64,000 bases of DNA, taken from contig MNCI01015606.1 of the NCBI GenBank assembly GCA_015680685.1, forward strand, positions 4,889 through 68,888, read 5' to 3'. A model generated the notes under the pieces. That model did no database searches. It saw only the letters and a program-made list of their open reading frames with translations, and was not told where the DNA came from. Source of the DNA: Gnetum montanum. Its lineage: Eukaryota; Streptophyta; Gnetopsida; Gnetales; Gnetaceae. Of this stretch, positions 22,585 to 34,061 are shown piece after piece. A program made the translations under genes and the position numbers. The stretch's first letter is position 1; the number at the start of each line of letters is the position of its first letter.

Positions 22585-23618
22585 TGATGGTGCTGTTGGG
22601 GTGGCCCCTATGAACTATGTTGTTGGTGCTGTCCACCACCCAACAGGTGGTGCTGTTGCAGCAGCAGCTGTAGATTGTGCTAAGGGATGGATTGCTTATG
22701 CTATCAGTGGAATAGAAGATAGTCCTGCACTGGGATGTACCATTTATGAGGCTTGGTAGGTCTGATGGCCAGCATAACAAGACATCTATGATGGTAGCAT
22801 AGCAAGAGGAGAAGTAAATGGGGTCCACCACATGGATGGGCATGGGCCGGCGGCTGGTTGTGGAATAGGTGTAAACGCAGGAATAGAGGTAAAAGGTACA
22901 TGCAATTGTTAGGTTGGTATTGTGTGAATGTGTGGTAGGGTAGCCGTAATTGGCATATGTTGCGAAGAAAAAAAGGATTGGTGAAAAGTCATCAGAGGAG
23001 TAGTGACCGGGGTTGAGATAAGGGTGTGGGTGTGTTGATGCTTAGAAGGAATGGTATGGCTACCCATTGTTGGCAGAATTGTGGATTGTAGTGATGTAGT
23101 TGTGATCATAAAAGAAGGAGCAGTGAATAGTGGGCTTGTACAGAAAGATGGGATAGGAAGGATGGTGGTAGGGTTAACCTAACCTCCACACTCGGATTGG
23201 GAATCCAGTTCCTCTTGCCCATCCTAGAAATCTTCATCGTGGTGGAACGTTGTATCCTGCAGCTCCCTAGACCTAGTCGCCTGGATCAGCTGATCTATAA
23301 GCCATTGATGTTTTGCATTAGAGGGATAGAAACACTGGGAATTGAAATAAATTCCTTACCATTGTAATAGGTGAACTCAAAGCTACGCTTCTCTTCGAGC
23401 TCTTGCATATCTAAGGGCAGATTTACCTGCACCTTAGTATAGAGGAAGTTGTATTGCTCATATTGTTGGGCCAAACCCTCAGGCCCCCAGTTTTGGATCC
23501 TAAGCGATCTGCGCGACCCTAGCACCTGGTTGAGTGGTTGTTCGACACCTGTGATGCCTTGAACCATGAGGGGAACCTCAACGTTATAGGTGTTAGCAAC
23601 GGTGCTTGAAGAAGCCAT
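22585..23618 (-). pseudogene. Element C gag, N-terminal part
   Basis: The probable start is the ATG at 23616-23618, giving MASSSTVANTYNVEVPLMV. The segment with SRRSLRIQNWGP, YNFLYTKVQVNL and KRSFEFTYYNGKEFI is paralleled by a frame in element B (38376-38756: PRWSLRLQGRNP, YNFICMKIQAGL, KKQYELFYRGGQQFI). The conserved pairing shows that this N-terminal gag portion is shared by families B and C. From about 23290 to 22585 the sequence encodes a proline, threonine and histidine rich linker with frame changes. Confidence 0.65.
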
Positions 23619-23835
23619 TATGGTAAAGCGAAACGGGTTTGCAAAAAAAAAAGATGCGGAGATCAGAAAGCGATCAAAAGCTTTATGCGTTGCAGGACTT
23701 CGAAAGAATTGTTGAAGTGACCGATCTGTATCACACGATGCGTAAACAACCACCAAAGGGTATCAAGTTTATGCTAATGCATGTCAGGGTATAGAACACA
23801 TGCAAGACTACCATGAAATATAGAAAAGGCACCAA

Positions 23836-23862
23836 AAGGCCCTCCTTCTAGTGCTAGAAAAC
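23836..23862 (-). other. Primer-binding-like site of element C
   Basis: On the plus strand this reads GGCCCTCCTTCTAGTGCTAG, directly before the 5' LTR end at 23863. The same block precedes LTRs of element B (about 39279-39300) and D (about 36703-36722), so it is the family primer site. Its complement begins TGGCACTAGAAGG-like in D. I cannot name the tRNA. Confidence 0.6.
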
Positions 23863-25479
23863 TGTAGCGACCGAAAACATCGGTGGCTGAAAAAGACCGA
23901 GAGGTCATCGATTAGATAGTCTTAACCCTAGATCCGTGTGAGGGCTGTGCTGGATAAATAAAAATGGGGTGCCTTGAATGGTTTGGTCGATTAGAAAAGG
24001 ACTTAATTGGTGTTACTATAACCTTTTGCAAATGTGTGAATTGAAAACAATGTTTATTTGCATAAAAATAATGATTATTATATGCAAGGAAGCAAAAACA
24101 ATGTAAGACGCGATGATAAGTAGAAGAATAAAGTAAACTAGAGTTAGGAAATGCACCGCTTCAAGATTACGATTTTACTTTGCTAAGGTGGATACAATTG
24201 GTTACGTGACGCAGGGGCACACAGAGATCCCAAAAGTAACCAAAGAAGTTCAAAGCAAGCCAACTGTATGCTTGAATGCGGATCCAAGAGCTAACAATGC
24301 AAAATGCTACAAAGGCATCAGGAAAGAGCTAATAGAATGCCATATGGGAATGTGCACTATCTGGCTTTGTCAACTCAGGAATGTTTACAATACTCAAGAT
24401 TGCCAATTTAATCTTTGCCAAGCCAAATGTTTACTAAACTTGCCAATCATTCAAAAATTCCCTTTAAATTGCTAGTTTAGCTGCTTGATACCCTGTGCTA
24501 TGTTGTGTAGCGTAGCATGTTGGCATAGCGTAGTTGCATGCTACACTATGCTACGCTATGGAGCGTAGCATGTTGGCGTAGCATAGCTATTTGCTACGCC
24601 GTGTTATGCTATGTAGTGTAGTATAGCGTAGCCACTAGTTTGAAGAAGAAATTTGCTTCAGAGTTGATTGCATGTGCTGGAAGTCTTTGAAATGTATAGG
24701 CTAACTCTTTGCTATGCTATGCTATGCTACGTAGTGTAGCACAGCGTAGCAGCTGGCCTTAACTGCAATTTACAACCTTCTCTCTTTGATGATCACGTTG
24801 ACAATCTACAACATTTGTCATCTGTGAGGTGAAGCTTTTGAACTTGTTAATTCTAAATTTTGGAGATGTCTTTTACTGTTCTTGCATCGTTGCTATGCTG
24901 TGCTACGCTACATAGTAGGCATTATAACTTGATTTTTGCTTGATATGCTACTTTTCTAGTGAGAGGAGCTTTGATGAAGGGCTTGAGGTTGAGTGAAGAA
25001 ACTATTTTTGAAGGCCAAATCTACTAACTGAGTGTAATTGAGATTACTAAGTAAGCTAAGCCCTCTTAGATTACTCTTGCTACACTATGCTACGTTGTGT
25101 AGCGTAGCATAGTGTAGCAGTCTGTCTTGCAACAGTTCGTAGTTGATTACCTGAATAACTGTCTCTCGAAGCTTGCTATGCTACATAGCGTAGTGTAGTG
25201 TAGCGAACTTCTTAGCTAGAAAACTTGACAAACTATTTCATGCATCCTGAGCACCATCGATAGCTCCACGCATCGCTTCTGAGTAGGCTATCAGCTGGAT
25301 GAGCTACCCAGGTGGGCAGGCTAGAGAGTCCGTTGAGCCTGTCAACATTGGGCATAGAAAACTTGCCAAACTGGATAGTCTAAACTCAGAGCATCCATTT
25401 CTTGTCGAAGTGTCATGACACTGCTTGAATTTTAAAGACCCGGTGAAGCAAGAATGACTTAAAAATTTAGGGTTTTTTA
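23863..25479 (-). repeat. 5' LTR of element C
   Basis: Starts TGTAGCGACCGAAAAC and ends at a decayed form of GGTGTTTCA (GGTTTTTTA), just before the CTAAG duplication. It matches the LTR at 5867-7749 throughout and holds the same near-palindromic GCTACGCTA arrays at about 24490-24640, 24705-24750, 24890-24925, 25075-25120 and 25170-25205. The numerous differences between the two LTRs mean the insertion is old. Confidence 0.85.
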
Positions 25480-25484
25480 CTAAG
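25480..25484. repeat. Target-site duplication CTAAG, right copy (element C)
   Basis: Exact match to 5862-5866 across element C. Confidence 0.8.
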
Positions 25485-26349
25485 GATGTAACTACTTGTT
25501 TATAGAAGGGTTCTTGAGGTATAGTCATGTATTCAGATTTTCCTTTGATAGGGATTAATAACTCTAAGAAATCTGACCTAAAGAAGCTCCCAAACTTGGC
25601 TGCAAAAGTTCTAGATAGGAGCACACCATAGGTAGGTGACATGTCAACTAGCAGGATATCTGTGTAACATGTGAATGTAGGGTATTTTTTAAGTTTCACT
25701 TTCACTCCTTTTAATGACCCTACTATAGGTACATTGGACCCATCGAGTCGAATCACATTTTTCATTTGTGATATCATTTGTGCTCCTAAAGTCTTACATA
25801 CCTCAAGTGGCATGATATTAAGAGTTACTCCAGAATCCATCAAATAATTGTGAACATTGTTTCTTAAAATAATTAGAGTTTTTAGAAAAGGAGGTTGTTC
25901 TTTCCTACTCATCATAGAATTATTTACATTTTGTACTGATAAGGTGTTAGGAATTTTTGTGAAGTGAACTTTCTTTTTAGCTGTTGTCGATTTTTCTTTA
26001 TTAGTTTCTAGTTTACGAAGTATCTCTTGAAATACCTCTTTCATTTCATTAAATTGTAAAAGGTCATACATGGAGATGTTAGATTTAATTGTCTTCAAAT
26101 CCTCAACTACATCGTATGTCTTAGGTACATCTTTTGACTTCTTGTTGAGGTGGAGTTCTTCTAAGTATAGAAGGTGGATTTGGTCATTGTGGGGTGTTTG
26201 TTTGGGATGACTCAATTTGAGTATTTATGTTACTTTGACTAGGAGCTCTTATGTTTGGAGGAGTATAAGGGTCAGTCCTAGTTTGTTGCTGTGTGTTGTT
26301 CATGATGTCACTAAGTACACGGTAGTGAGCATTATGTGGGTTGGGGTTG
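25485..26349 (-). pseudogene. Element D gag-protease region
   Basis: Minus-strand open frame from 26215 to the element C boundary. After a charged segment (MKEVFQEILRKLE) and a basic one (TTAKKKVHFTKIPN), it contains NYLMDSGVTLNIMPLEV at residues 124-140, a retropepsin active site with an intact DSG triad at 25829-25837. Later it has VDMSPTYGVLLSRTFAAKFG, the position of the conserved ILGRPFL motif. The last 58 or so residues of the open frame (25304-25479) are translated LTR of element C and not part of this protein. The segment 26216-26349 holds the gag-side coding sequence in another frame, interrupted by element A. Confidence 0.75.
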
Positions 26350-26354
26350 CTTAC
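26350..26354. repeat. Target-site duplication CTTAC, left copy (element A)
   Basis: CTTAC precedes the TGATGAG end of element A and is repeated exactly at 34888-34892. Confidence 0.9.
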
Positions 26355-27152
26355 TGATGAGTGGCAAGGTACCTCTACACTCAACCATATGAATACGAGC
26401 ATCTCATGCGTGATCCGGTTGAACTCCAGGGAGTAAGTGCTTACGCGCGTTAATGGAACAATTAAGGTTAATCAATCGTTGTCTTCCCAAACTTACTTGT
26501 ATTGTCACAGTTGTATGGTTAAGTAAGCTTGAGGTATATGATTTTTATATCTTTTATCTTTTTAACGTCCTATGCTAAGAGGGGAAGGTGAAGAGAACTA
26601 AATGACTAACTTTCATTAATTATTCACTAACTAAGTTGTAATTATCCTAGCACCAGCATTTGTTCCCACTTGCCACACACACCCTAAACCAGTGCAATGT
26701 TGTTGGGATTACCAAGTGCTACTCGTTACTGGGTTACCAATTGTTACACACGTGCTCGAAGCAGTCGTATGGAGTGCACTTAACTAGGAGAGTCAAGGGT
26801 TGAAAGAGATTACTTATCTAGGAAACCATTTAAATATTTAACAATAATTAAATCCTATTTAGCTTAGTCCACATGCTGCAAGGTTTATCAGAAAGTTCAT
26901 CTTTATTGTCGTACAAAAATGTGTGCTTAGGTACAATTTGCTCGAATAAAGATTCATTCACTTTAAGACTCCTACTACAGACACATGGAGATTATTCTAA
27001 CTCTGGAATGGTAAAACTACTATAGTTTGGCTAAGGGTCTAAGTTTAGATACCTAAAATAGGGAAACCTGCCTCTTATTTATAGACATTGTGGTGGGCTG
27101 TAATATTGCATATGCGATATCGCATGAGTGGATGCGATATCATGGCTCATCA
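26355..27152 (-). repeat. 3' LTR of element A
   Basis: TGATGAG to CTCATCA, 798 bases, clearly paired with 34062-34887. On the minus strand a TATAAATAA box lies at 27075-27083, as in the other family members. Two GATATC palindromes lie between about 27116 and 27142 at the minus-strand start of the LTR. Confidence 0.9.
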
Positions 27153-27182
27153 TACCCCCATGACTGAATGAAAAATCGTCCT
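27153..27182 (-). other. Polypurine tract region of element A
   Basis: On the minus strand, TTCATTCAGTCATGGGGGTA leads into the LTR. The same block precedes the 3' LTR of element E (62185-62207) and a variant precedes F (41341-41362). Confidence 0.7.
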
Positions 27183-27367
27183 NNNNNNNNNNNNNNNNNN
27201 NNNNNNNNNNNNNNNNNNNNNNNNNNNNNNNNNNNNNNNNNNNNNNNNNNNNNNNNNNNNNNNNNNNNNNNNNNNNNNNNNNNNNNNNNNNNNNNNNNNN
27301 NNNNNNNNNNNNNNNNNNNNNNNNNNNNNNNNNNNNNNNNNNNNNNNNNNNNNNNNNNNNNNNNNNN
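27183..27367. other. Assembly gap (185 N)
   Basis: Unknown bases within the 3' non-coding part of element A. Element E shows what kind of sequence belongs here (about 61830-62185). Confidence 0.99.
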
Positions 27368-29010
27368 TAGACACAACACAGTCTTATATTAGCAAGAGTA
27401 AATGAATCACAATGAAGTTGATACCTTGCCTAAGTGTAAGGTCCATTGGTTGAGTTGTGATATGGCTGATGTGGATTCTAGAGATATAATACTAGTGACT
27501 ACCCAAGGTGTAGGGGTTAGGAGAAAATCGAAAAAATTGGACTAGGACCCCCATGACTGAGAGCGAACCTCCAGTAGTGAGAGAATGGAAAAAGATAAGG
27601 AATAAGAAAAATGGAGAAAAAGAGACAACTGAAACACTAATGAAATGGATGTTAGAGATGGAAATGAAAAAAATAAATGTTGATTGCAAAAATGTTTAAG
27701 GGAACGAAATTAATTGATGCACCAAATAGGAATGCCAGTGGGTCCTCCCCAAAGCAGGCTCATGCCAGTAATGCCCTGACATTCCCACATTCAAAGAGTC
27801 TGTAGGCTCTAGAAATGTCATTTGGAAGCAAGAGTTAAAGTCTTAACCACAAGAGTTTACCAAAAATAAAATAATGCATCAACCAAAATATAGACTACTG
27901 ATACAATCGGCAATGAGGTAAACAATGGAGAAAGAACGATGGAAAGAAGAGAATGGAATGGAGTCTCAAGAACAAGGTGGTGTACAACCCATTGTGTGTT
28001 AATGGTTAATGTAACTTAGTAGATCTCATTCCAAATCCAGGCTCAAACAATCCACATCGAGTGACTTCACATTAATACAATTGGCCAATCCATCCACCTG
28101 AAGTAACAAGAATTCCTCTCTCCAAGAGTCACCACCATTTCAACGAAATGAGAAAGGAGAACATAGGAAGCAAGAAAGGACCTTATTTAGAGAGAACATG
28201 TTTGTTTAGTTCCATAACCAATTCCTGTAGCCCAAGTGATTATTTTGTCTAAGGTGTGTGTTTTGAATTCTCACTTTTCACTCTTTTCTTTTCTTTTTTT
28301 TTGCGTGAGAATCACACCATTCAAAGGCTTATTATTTCTATTAGCTCAGCTTCCCGATAATGGAACAACGTTATAATGTTAAGGAAAACTCAAGAAGGAA
28401 ACATCCAAGTACCTAAGAGAATGGCCAACAAAAATGCATCAAGCCCCCTTCAAGTCACACCCTTTTCAATCCCTGAGTCCTTCCTTAGTTTGAGAAATGC
28501 CTAGTCACCAATTTGTTGATAGTTCTTATTATTTAAGAAAAGGGACTGTATAGTTCTAAGCTAAGAGAGACCATAGAAAATCATGGATGCATGGGTGATG
28601 TGGACTCATTGCCTGTTATATCAAAAGAACCATACCTTAGTATCAACATCATAACTCAAAGGTAAAAACCAAACATTAGCAACTAATAGAATACAGTTCA
28701 TACCATCTTCAGGAGCACTTATTAGGTGACAAACTTAACAAAATAAGAAAACACACAAATAAATGAAAAGGTATGAATGATGTTGCAAAACAAAAAAAAG
28801 AAAAGTTAAAGAAATCTGCAAAACAAAAATGTGTAAAACAAAAACTTAAAAAGGAACTAAGGGCCTCAATTGATCAGCATAGGTGGCCATCTTCCCCATG
28901 ACTAAGTTGGAAGGAAGAGATCCGAAATAATGCGCAAGGTCATCATTTCTCCAATGTGTTATGTGCATTAACCATTCTAGATTCATGGTAAGGTTTGGTC
29001 TATTGCACAC
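27368..29010 (-). other. 3' non-coding region of element A
   Basis: Reverse-complement counterpart of about 60130-61820 in element E; shared landmarks include GTGCAATAGACCAAACC, AACTTAGTCATGGGG and CACACCTTGGG-like blocks. No coding frame is supported. The telomere-like block of element E is absent at the corresponding position (about 27855). Confidence 0.75.
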
Positions 29011-29345
29011 TAAGTAGTATTCTCTTATCGAAGTATTTGTTTGAATTTTTTAAGATTTTCCAACTTCCCCTAATTGATGTTTTCAAGGTAAGGTTTGGAA
29101 GTCAACGACAATCTTGCTCCAATGCATCTATGCCTTCTACATGGGTGCAAGTTGGTTCCCTAGTTAGTCCCATGCACATTGGTGAGTTTCTCTCTTGATT
29201 AGCTATCAACCATTGGGTGTCTTTTTGTTGTGTGGTTGCTACATACAAGCACTTTTGTATGTTAACTTCCTAGGCACACCGATTGCATGCAGGTAATGAT
29301 GAACATTCTTGTACGCCATCACCCTCTATATCACTGTATGTTATG
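29011..29345. other. Unassigned segment inside element A
   Basis: Sequence between the 3' region of A and the solo LTR. It does not match the corresponding part of element E, where the integrase C-end is found. Its origin is unclear; it may be an insertion or a scar of the pol deletion. Confidence 0.35.
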
Positions 29346-29350
29346 CATGG
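29346..29350. repeat. Target-site duplication CATGG, left copy (solo LTR B3)
   Basis: CATGG lies immediately before TGAAACACC at 29351 and again at 30924-30928 immediately after the LTR. Confidence 0.9.
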
Positions 29351-30923
29351 TGAAACACCACTAATTTTGGCCTAGCACTTTTAGACAAGAATCAAGTGAA
29401 GTCATGTTACTACCCAACATGAGTACAACATGACCAAACTTGGAGGCCTCCAAAACAGCCCCCGAAGGCCCATGATTCAACAAGAAAGGTTCCCCCGGGG
29501 CCCACAAGTAATTGCACTAACTTCCAGCATCTAGAATCAAAAGTTTCGGGTTCAAAATGTTTGGTTTTGGCTAAGTACACTTTAGTTACTTTTTCAGACG
29601 CTGCACAGCGTAAGGATCAGCGTCACCAACATTTGGAGCCTTGAAATTGAGTTAAAATAGGCCAAAATTGAGCACAAGGACCCCCCATGACCTTCACCAA
29701 GGTCCCCAGCAGCTCCCAGCCTCCAGAAAACCAAGATTTGGGCCTCAAATATGCCATTTTGACTTGGTGGCACTAGGGTTACGTTTTCAGACGATGCACA
29801 GCGTAAGGATCACCGTCACCAACTTTTAGAGCCTCACAACTAAGCCAAAATGACTTGATTTCAAGGGTGAAAGTCATCCTAAAGGTCCACTATTGATACT
29901 ATGGGACCCTACCTTTGGAAATTCCAGATTTGAGCTCAAAATTACAAGTTTTTGATGTCACATTGCAGGTCATGCTGGGTAGTCAAATTTCTCTTGTTGT
30001 ACATTTCATTGTAAATCCCATTTGTGGGCATGTCAGGCCTCCACGGTCTAAATTAAATGTACTTTCATGGGTTTAAATAACCCACAAATTGTAAAATGCA
30101 ATGTACCTGGTCAAGAATGTAGCTTGCCAACACACATCCAACTCGTGCACAACTATCTGACACAAATCCAACTCTCGCCAACAGACATCCAACTCATGCA
30201 CAACTATCCATTGGATACATGTCACTAGATCTGCTTTCCTCTCATCTCCCAGTTGTTGATTTCATTCTTGAATTTTGTGCCCGAGCCCGGCCCAACCCTA
30301 TAAATACCTTGTCAATTCACATAAATGGGGGAGGCAAAATTGGAGAGATTGGCAATTCTGAGAGAGGACAGAACCTACAATCCTTGGATGCTAGACACAC
30401 CTGACTATTGGCATCCAAGAATTTCTCACATTCACCACATCACATCATCTCATCATCACGTTACATCACCTTGGGGCTACGCATTCGACCTGCCATCTAC
30501 ACGCAGCTATGCTTTGACCGATGCACATCCTTTCTACGTAATAGATCATTTATGTTTTTCCAACCAAACATTATTTCCATTTTCTTTTTTACATTCTGCT
30601 TACATTTCTGCTTACATTCAGTTTACATTTAGTTTATAGTTTACGATTTTTTACACCTCACGTTCTTACGTCTTACGGCTCATGTTTACATTTTACATGC
30701 ATTTACATGTTCTAAGACATCATTTACAATAACCCCAATGCTAGTTGTAGCTTATGCTCAGGGAAGTCCTTGGTTGATTTGCGTGCAAACCCTCCAAGGA
30801 ACTCTACCTTTGTTTACTTTTCTTGTTTGTCCTCGGGTGAAGGAAGGGTTAGCTGTGGCTGCCCGATGATCTCTCGGTGTCTATTTCCCTTCCAACCTTA
30901 CACCGACGATTTAGGTCATTACA
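29351..30923 (-). mobile_element. Solo LTR of family B (copy B3), inverted
   Basis: A 1,573-base LTR in minus orientation. On the minus strand it begins TGTAATGACCTAAATCG and ends GGTGTTTCA. It is flanked by an exact CATGG duplication. It is a diverged relative of B1 (18587-20266) and B2 (39302-40562), sharing the start segment, the GGACAAAC / GGGCAAGC block and the internal repeat (CAGACG...GCACAGCGTAAGGATCA twice, about 193 bases apart at 29591 and 29784). It lies within the protease side of element A. Confidence 0.9.
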
Positions 30924-30928
30924 CATGG

Positions 30929-31400
30929 AACTTTCTTCTTCTTGATCTTCCCAAAAGTGTTTTCCTTAGATATTTTTAGGGAAAGATCATAGATTCCAAG
31001 GCATGCATTTATGGTACTTAGCCATGCCCTCCCCATTATTATTGGGAAGTTCTCTTTGTCATTGGTTACTTGTATCACTAGGAAATTAGCTGGGTATGAC
31101 TACCCACACATAATGGTAATGATGTCCTCCACCAATCTCAAGGGAATAATGCTGGACTGGTCAACTAGGTCTAAGAGAATATTACTTTTCTTTAGTGGAG
31201 GCAAGTTCCAGGCTTTATACATCTCTTGTGATATTAAGTTAACTTCGGAACTTTAGTCCAGAAGAGCTTTACGAGGTTCATTGCCAATGACTTGGAGATA
31301 GATTAGAGGAATTCCTAGATCAAAGAATTTCCTGGGAAGGTGGCCCACCTTAATCCAGTCAATGACAACATGCGTTACACAACCATGTGCATTGAGCTCT
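30929..31400 (-). pseudogene. Element A aspartic protease
   Basis: Minus-strand reading gives IGNEPRKALLD, a stop, SSEVNLISQEMYKAW and later PIIMGRAWLSTINACLGIYD. The pattern matches retropepsins (LLDTGSEVNLIS, then ILGRPWL); the stop falls at the threonine or serine of the active-site triad. The frame also has a stop within the flap region. The solo LTR insertion lies immediately to the left. Confidence 0.7.
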
Positions 31401-31429
31401 ATTTTTGGTTTGAAGGGAGGTCCGAAGCC

Positions 31430-33890
31430 TTATTTGATGGAGAAGCGTTCAAAGGCTCAACCACTTGTGGTTGTGAGAGCTTGGTTGGACTATTGGTTTT
31501 GAAGAAAGATCTTCTCTTTGTATGGTTGTCAAAACTAGCAGCAAGTTGAAGGTTCACATCTCTTGGAGCATTATGTTGCTATGGTTGAGTGGGGAGTTTC
31601 CCTTGCATTGCTGGAGCGGGTGGTAATGGAGCTATCAACGTGAGAGTTGTTGATGGGTTTGGAGGATGGTATGTTTGTGGGTTGTCTCTCCCAAGAGAAG
31701 GAGCCCTATAATACTCTTGAGCTTGGTAGTGATGTTGTGGGGTCACGTGATAGGCAGAGTCACATGGAGAGATTGGCTGCTACATGTAATGGCCATATGG
31801 ATTCGATTGCCAGTAAGGGTATTATTGCCTTGGTGGTGGCATCCCCCATCACTGTGGGTATTGCCACTGCTAGTGTTGCTCAATAAGTTGTGGTGGAGTT
31901 CCACTTGGGTAATACTTTAAAGGTTGGTGGAACTGCCTTGGATGATCTTGGGGATAAGGTAACCATCGGGGTGTTTGTTGTTTGTTAAGTCTTGGGTTGA
32001 GTGCATACACCCTAGACTCTTATAGATGTGAGATTACTGGGCAACATCCCTTAGGATGGTCGTATTGGCATATCTCACATCCACCATCATTGGCCATATC
32101 AGAATCCACAACCTCTTTGGTGATGGCCATTTTACCCTTACCTTTGTTACGTGCATGGTCCAAATCCCTCTTTTTTTATTATAGTTACTACCTCGCTCCT
32201 TAGACTCCTCTACGATTTTGAGAACAGTTTCAAATCTACTATCTAAGGAGTCCCACATTTGGTCTACCTTCACTGACACCTCTATTGTTCATTTTTGGAA
32301 CGATAAGGTTTTACTATTCACCATCTCTTCAAGTGGTGACTCTTCCTCCTCCTCACAGAATCTCACTCCCCTTTTTCGGAGGGAAGGATTGTGGTTGTAC
32401 TCTTCCGCACTTTCTCTCTTATGTAGCTCCCCCTCTTCCTTGGCTACTTGCTCTAACGATCTATGAACCTGATGGGACCTAAGCTCTAATAATCTCCCTT
32501 GGGCATATGTTCCAAGGGTTCTCCTAGTTTCATGCCTAAGCCCATCTACGAGATGGCATAGTTGATCTTGTTGTGCGTAACCATGGCCCGGGCAATAATG
32601 TAACAGTGCATAATAACAGTTCATGGTAGCATCCAAGGGTTAGTGATTTCCCTGCTTCCATCCTTGGATTTGCTTTCGCAGGTTGGACACTCAAGAGTAC
32701 ATTTGATATTTATCATTAAATAGTTCTAGCATCATACTCCACCTTCTAATGGATTTCGATTCTAAGGACCGGTACCAGCTTTTCGCTTCTGTCATTAGTG
32801 TCCTTGGGAACAACTTTAATTTTTGCCACTAGTTCTCAATGTTCTGCAAGGCACATGCATCATGAAATGCTTGTAAGTGGTTCTGAGGATCAGCATTGTA
32901 TCCCCCCTCAAATCGTGGGATGTTATTCATGTCTAGTCTCTTGATCTTGCTATCTTTTTGGTTCCTTGTGGGTATTCTTACAGCCTCCGTGATGTTTAAC
33001 ATGCTTCAGGTTGCAAGTAGGTGTTCTTTGTGGTCATTTTGTTTATAGTGTTTGTGATGTCTACGTAGTTCCCTGCTTTCCTTTCTTCTATGCTGTGATT
33101 CTCTAGAATGCCCTTGTCTTCATTCTCAACTCTCTCGTCAAGGTTTTTCACTTTGTTTACCCTTATCCTCACAGTTAGGTTCCCTATGATTGCATCCTGA
33201 TACAGAAGAAGAGGATGAATGTGACGATGAAGGTAAAGAGGAAGGAGAACCATTGCCATGATAATGTTTCGTACCTTCTCTTAAGTGGTCTTGGCCTTGA
33301 TCGTGATTACAATCATACTGCCCATCCTTATCATGTGTTTGTGTTCCCTCATTGAACACTTGGTATTTATGGGATTCAGAACCAGGGTTGTGAATTGTAG
33401 AGTGAATGTTTTAATATACCACCTCCTCACCATCATTATGAGGAGGAACATCATTTTGTGAAGAACCTATTGAAATAGGTTCACCACTCTTAATTTCCCT
33501 TAAGACGGGTGGAGCGTTATGTGGTCCTTTGCCCTTCAACGATGTATATTATCTCTCCTGTCACAAGTCCCTTTCATGTTGTGCTTCTGTGGAATGGTAG
33601 TTCCTTGTGTCATAATCACATGTAACGTACTCTACATATAACTGTGACATGCCTATTCGTGCGAGAGCATGAAGGAGCATGTTGGGGACTACTCGGTCTG
33701 GGGGAAATACTATGTTACCCTCCAAGTCTCTCCAACGCAGTTGTTCGTCTTGATGGAGAATAAAGGTAAAGTCGGGTACATATTCATCATGATGAATATA
33801 TACCACATGGAATTGTTGAGGAACTGGCAGATCTTGGTTATGTATGTTGTGCCGCTAACTGTCTCTAGTGTTGGTCCTAAGTGGTGAAAT
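31430..33890 (-). pseudogene. Element A gag
   Basis: Reads from about 33890 leftwards. The N-part at 33561-33806 has DEYVPDFTFIL and RDLEGNIVFPPD, paralleled in element E by DLEGNIVLPPN. Next come a histidine/serine-rich linker (33138-33359) and the gag core (about 32290-32900: NHLQAFHDACAL, AKSWYRSLES, then DATMNCYYALLHYCPGHGY). A basic segment and a zinc-knuckle-like CEICQYDHPKGC follow at about 32040-32080. The C-part is proline/glutamine/tyrosine-rich. Multiple stops break the frame. Plus-strand open frames here (31647-31920, 31982-32203, 32218-32482) are shadows of this coding pattern. Confidence 0.75.
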
Positions 33891-34041
33891 GCTTTTGTGC
33901 AAAGAAGAAGACATTTTTGTCTTGTTTAGTGTGCTATTTACCATTGTCTAATTTTTATTTTTGATCAATCCTAAGGGTTCGTTCTAGTGTCCCAACGATG
34001 TGAATGATTTCCTATGTTCTACGTAGCGCACAAACAACTAA

Positions 34042-34060
34042 GTCCTTGGCAACAACACCA
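34042..34060 (-). other. Primer-binding site of element A (tRNA-Asp type)
   Basis: On the minus strand TGGTGTTGTTGCCAAGGAC starts one base after the 5' LTR. It differs by a few transitions from TGGCGCCGTTGCCGGGGA, the site complementary to plant tRNA-Asp used by Athila elements. The element E version is TGGCACTGTTGTCGGGGA. Confidence 0.75.
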
Positions 34061-34061
34061 A

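Larger units (their letters stand above)
5867..25479 (-). mobile_element. Tat-like LTR retrotransposon C, about 19.6 kb
   Basis: A very long Ty3-type element read on the minus strand and bounded by LTRs of 1.6-1.9 kb and the CTAAG duplication. In sense order it contains the 5' LTR (23863-25479), a primer-binding-like site, gag (about 23618 to 20700), aspartic protease (20670 to about 18300, split by a solo LTR), an oppositely oriented intron-containing gene remnant (13166-17587), reverse transcriptase, RNase H, a second archaeal-type RNase H, integrase (12900 to 9783), a tandem repeat, a polypurine tract and the 3' LTR (5867-7749). The second RNase H after the first is characteristic of the Tat lineage, which includes Ogre-type giants. 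Many stops and frameshifts show it is dead. About 1.7 kb of its length is the inserted solo LTR. Confidence 0.85.

Noticed and set aside
25304-25479. C-terminal 58 residues of the element D protease frame
   Set aside because: This part is LTR sequence of element C, downstream of the CTAAG duplication.
27140-27392. Open frames across the 185-base gap
   Set aside because: Almost entirely N; no information.
31647-32482. Plus-strand open frames with leucine/tryptophan-rich products
   Set aside because: Shadows of the minus-strand gag of element A; the same shadows appear at 57490-58081 over the paralogous gag.
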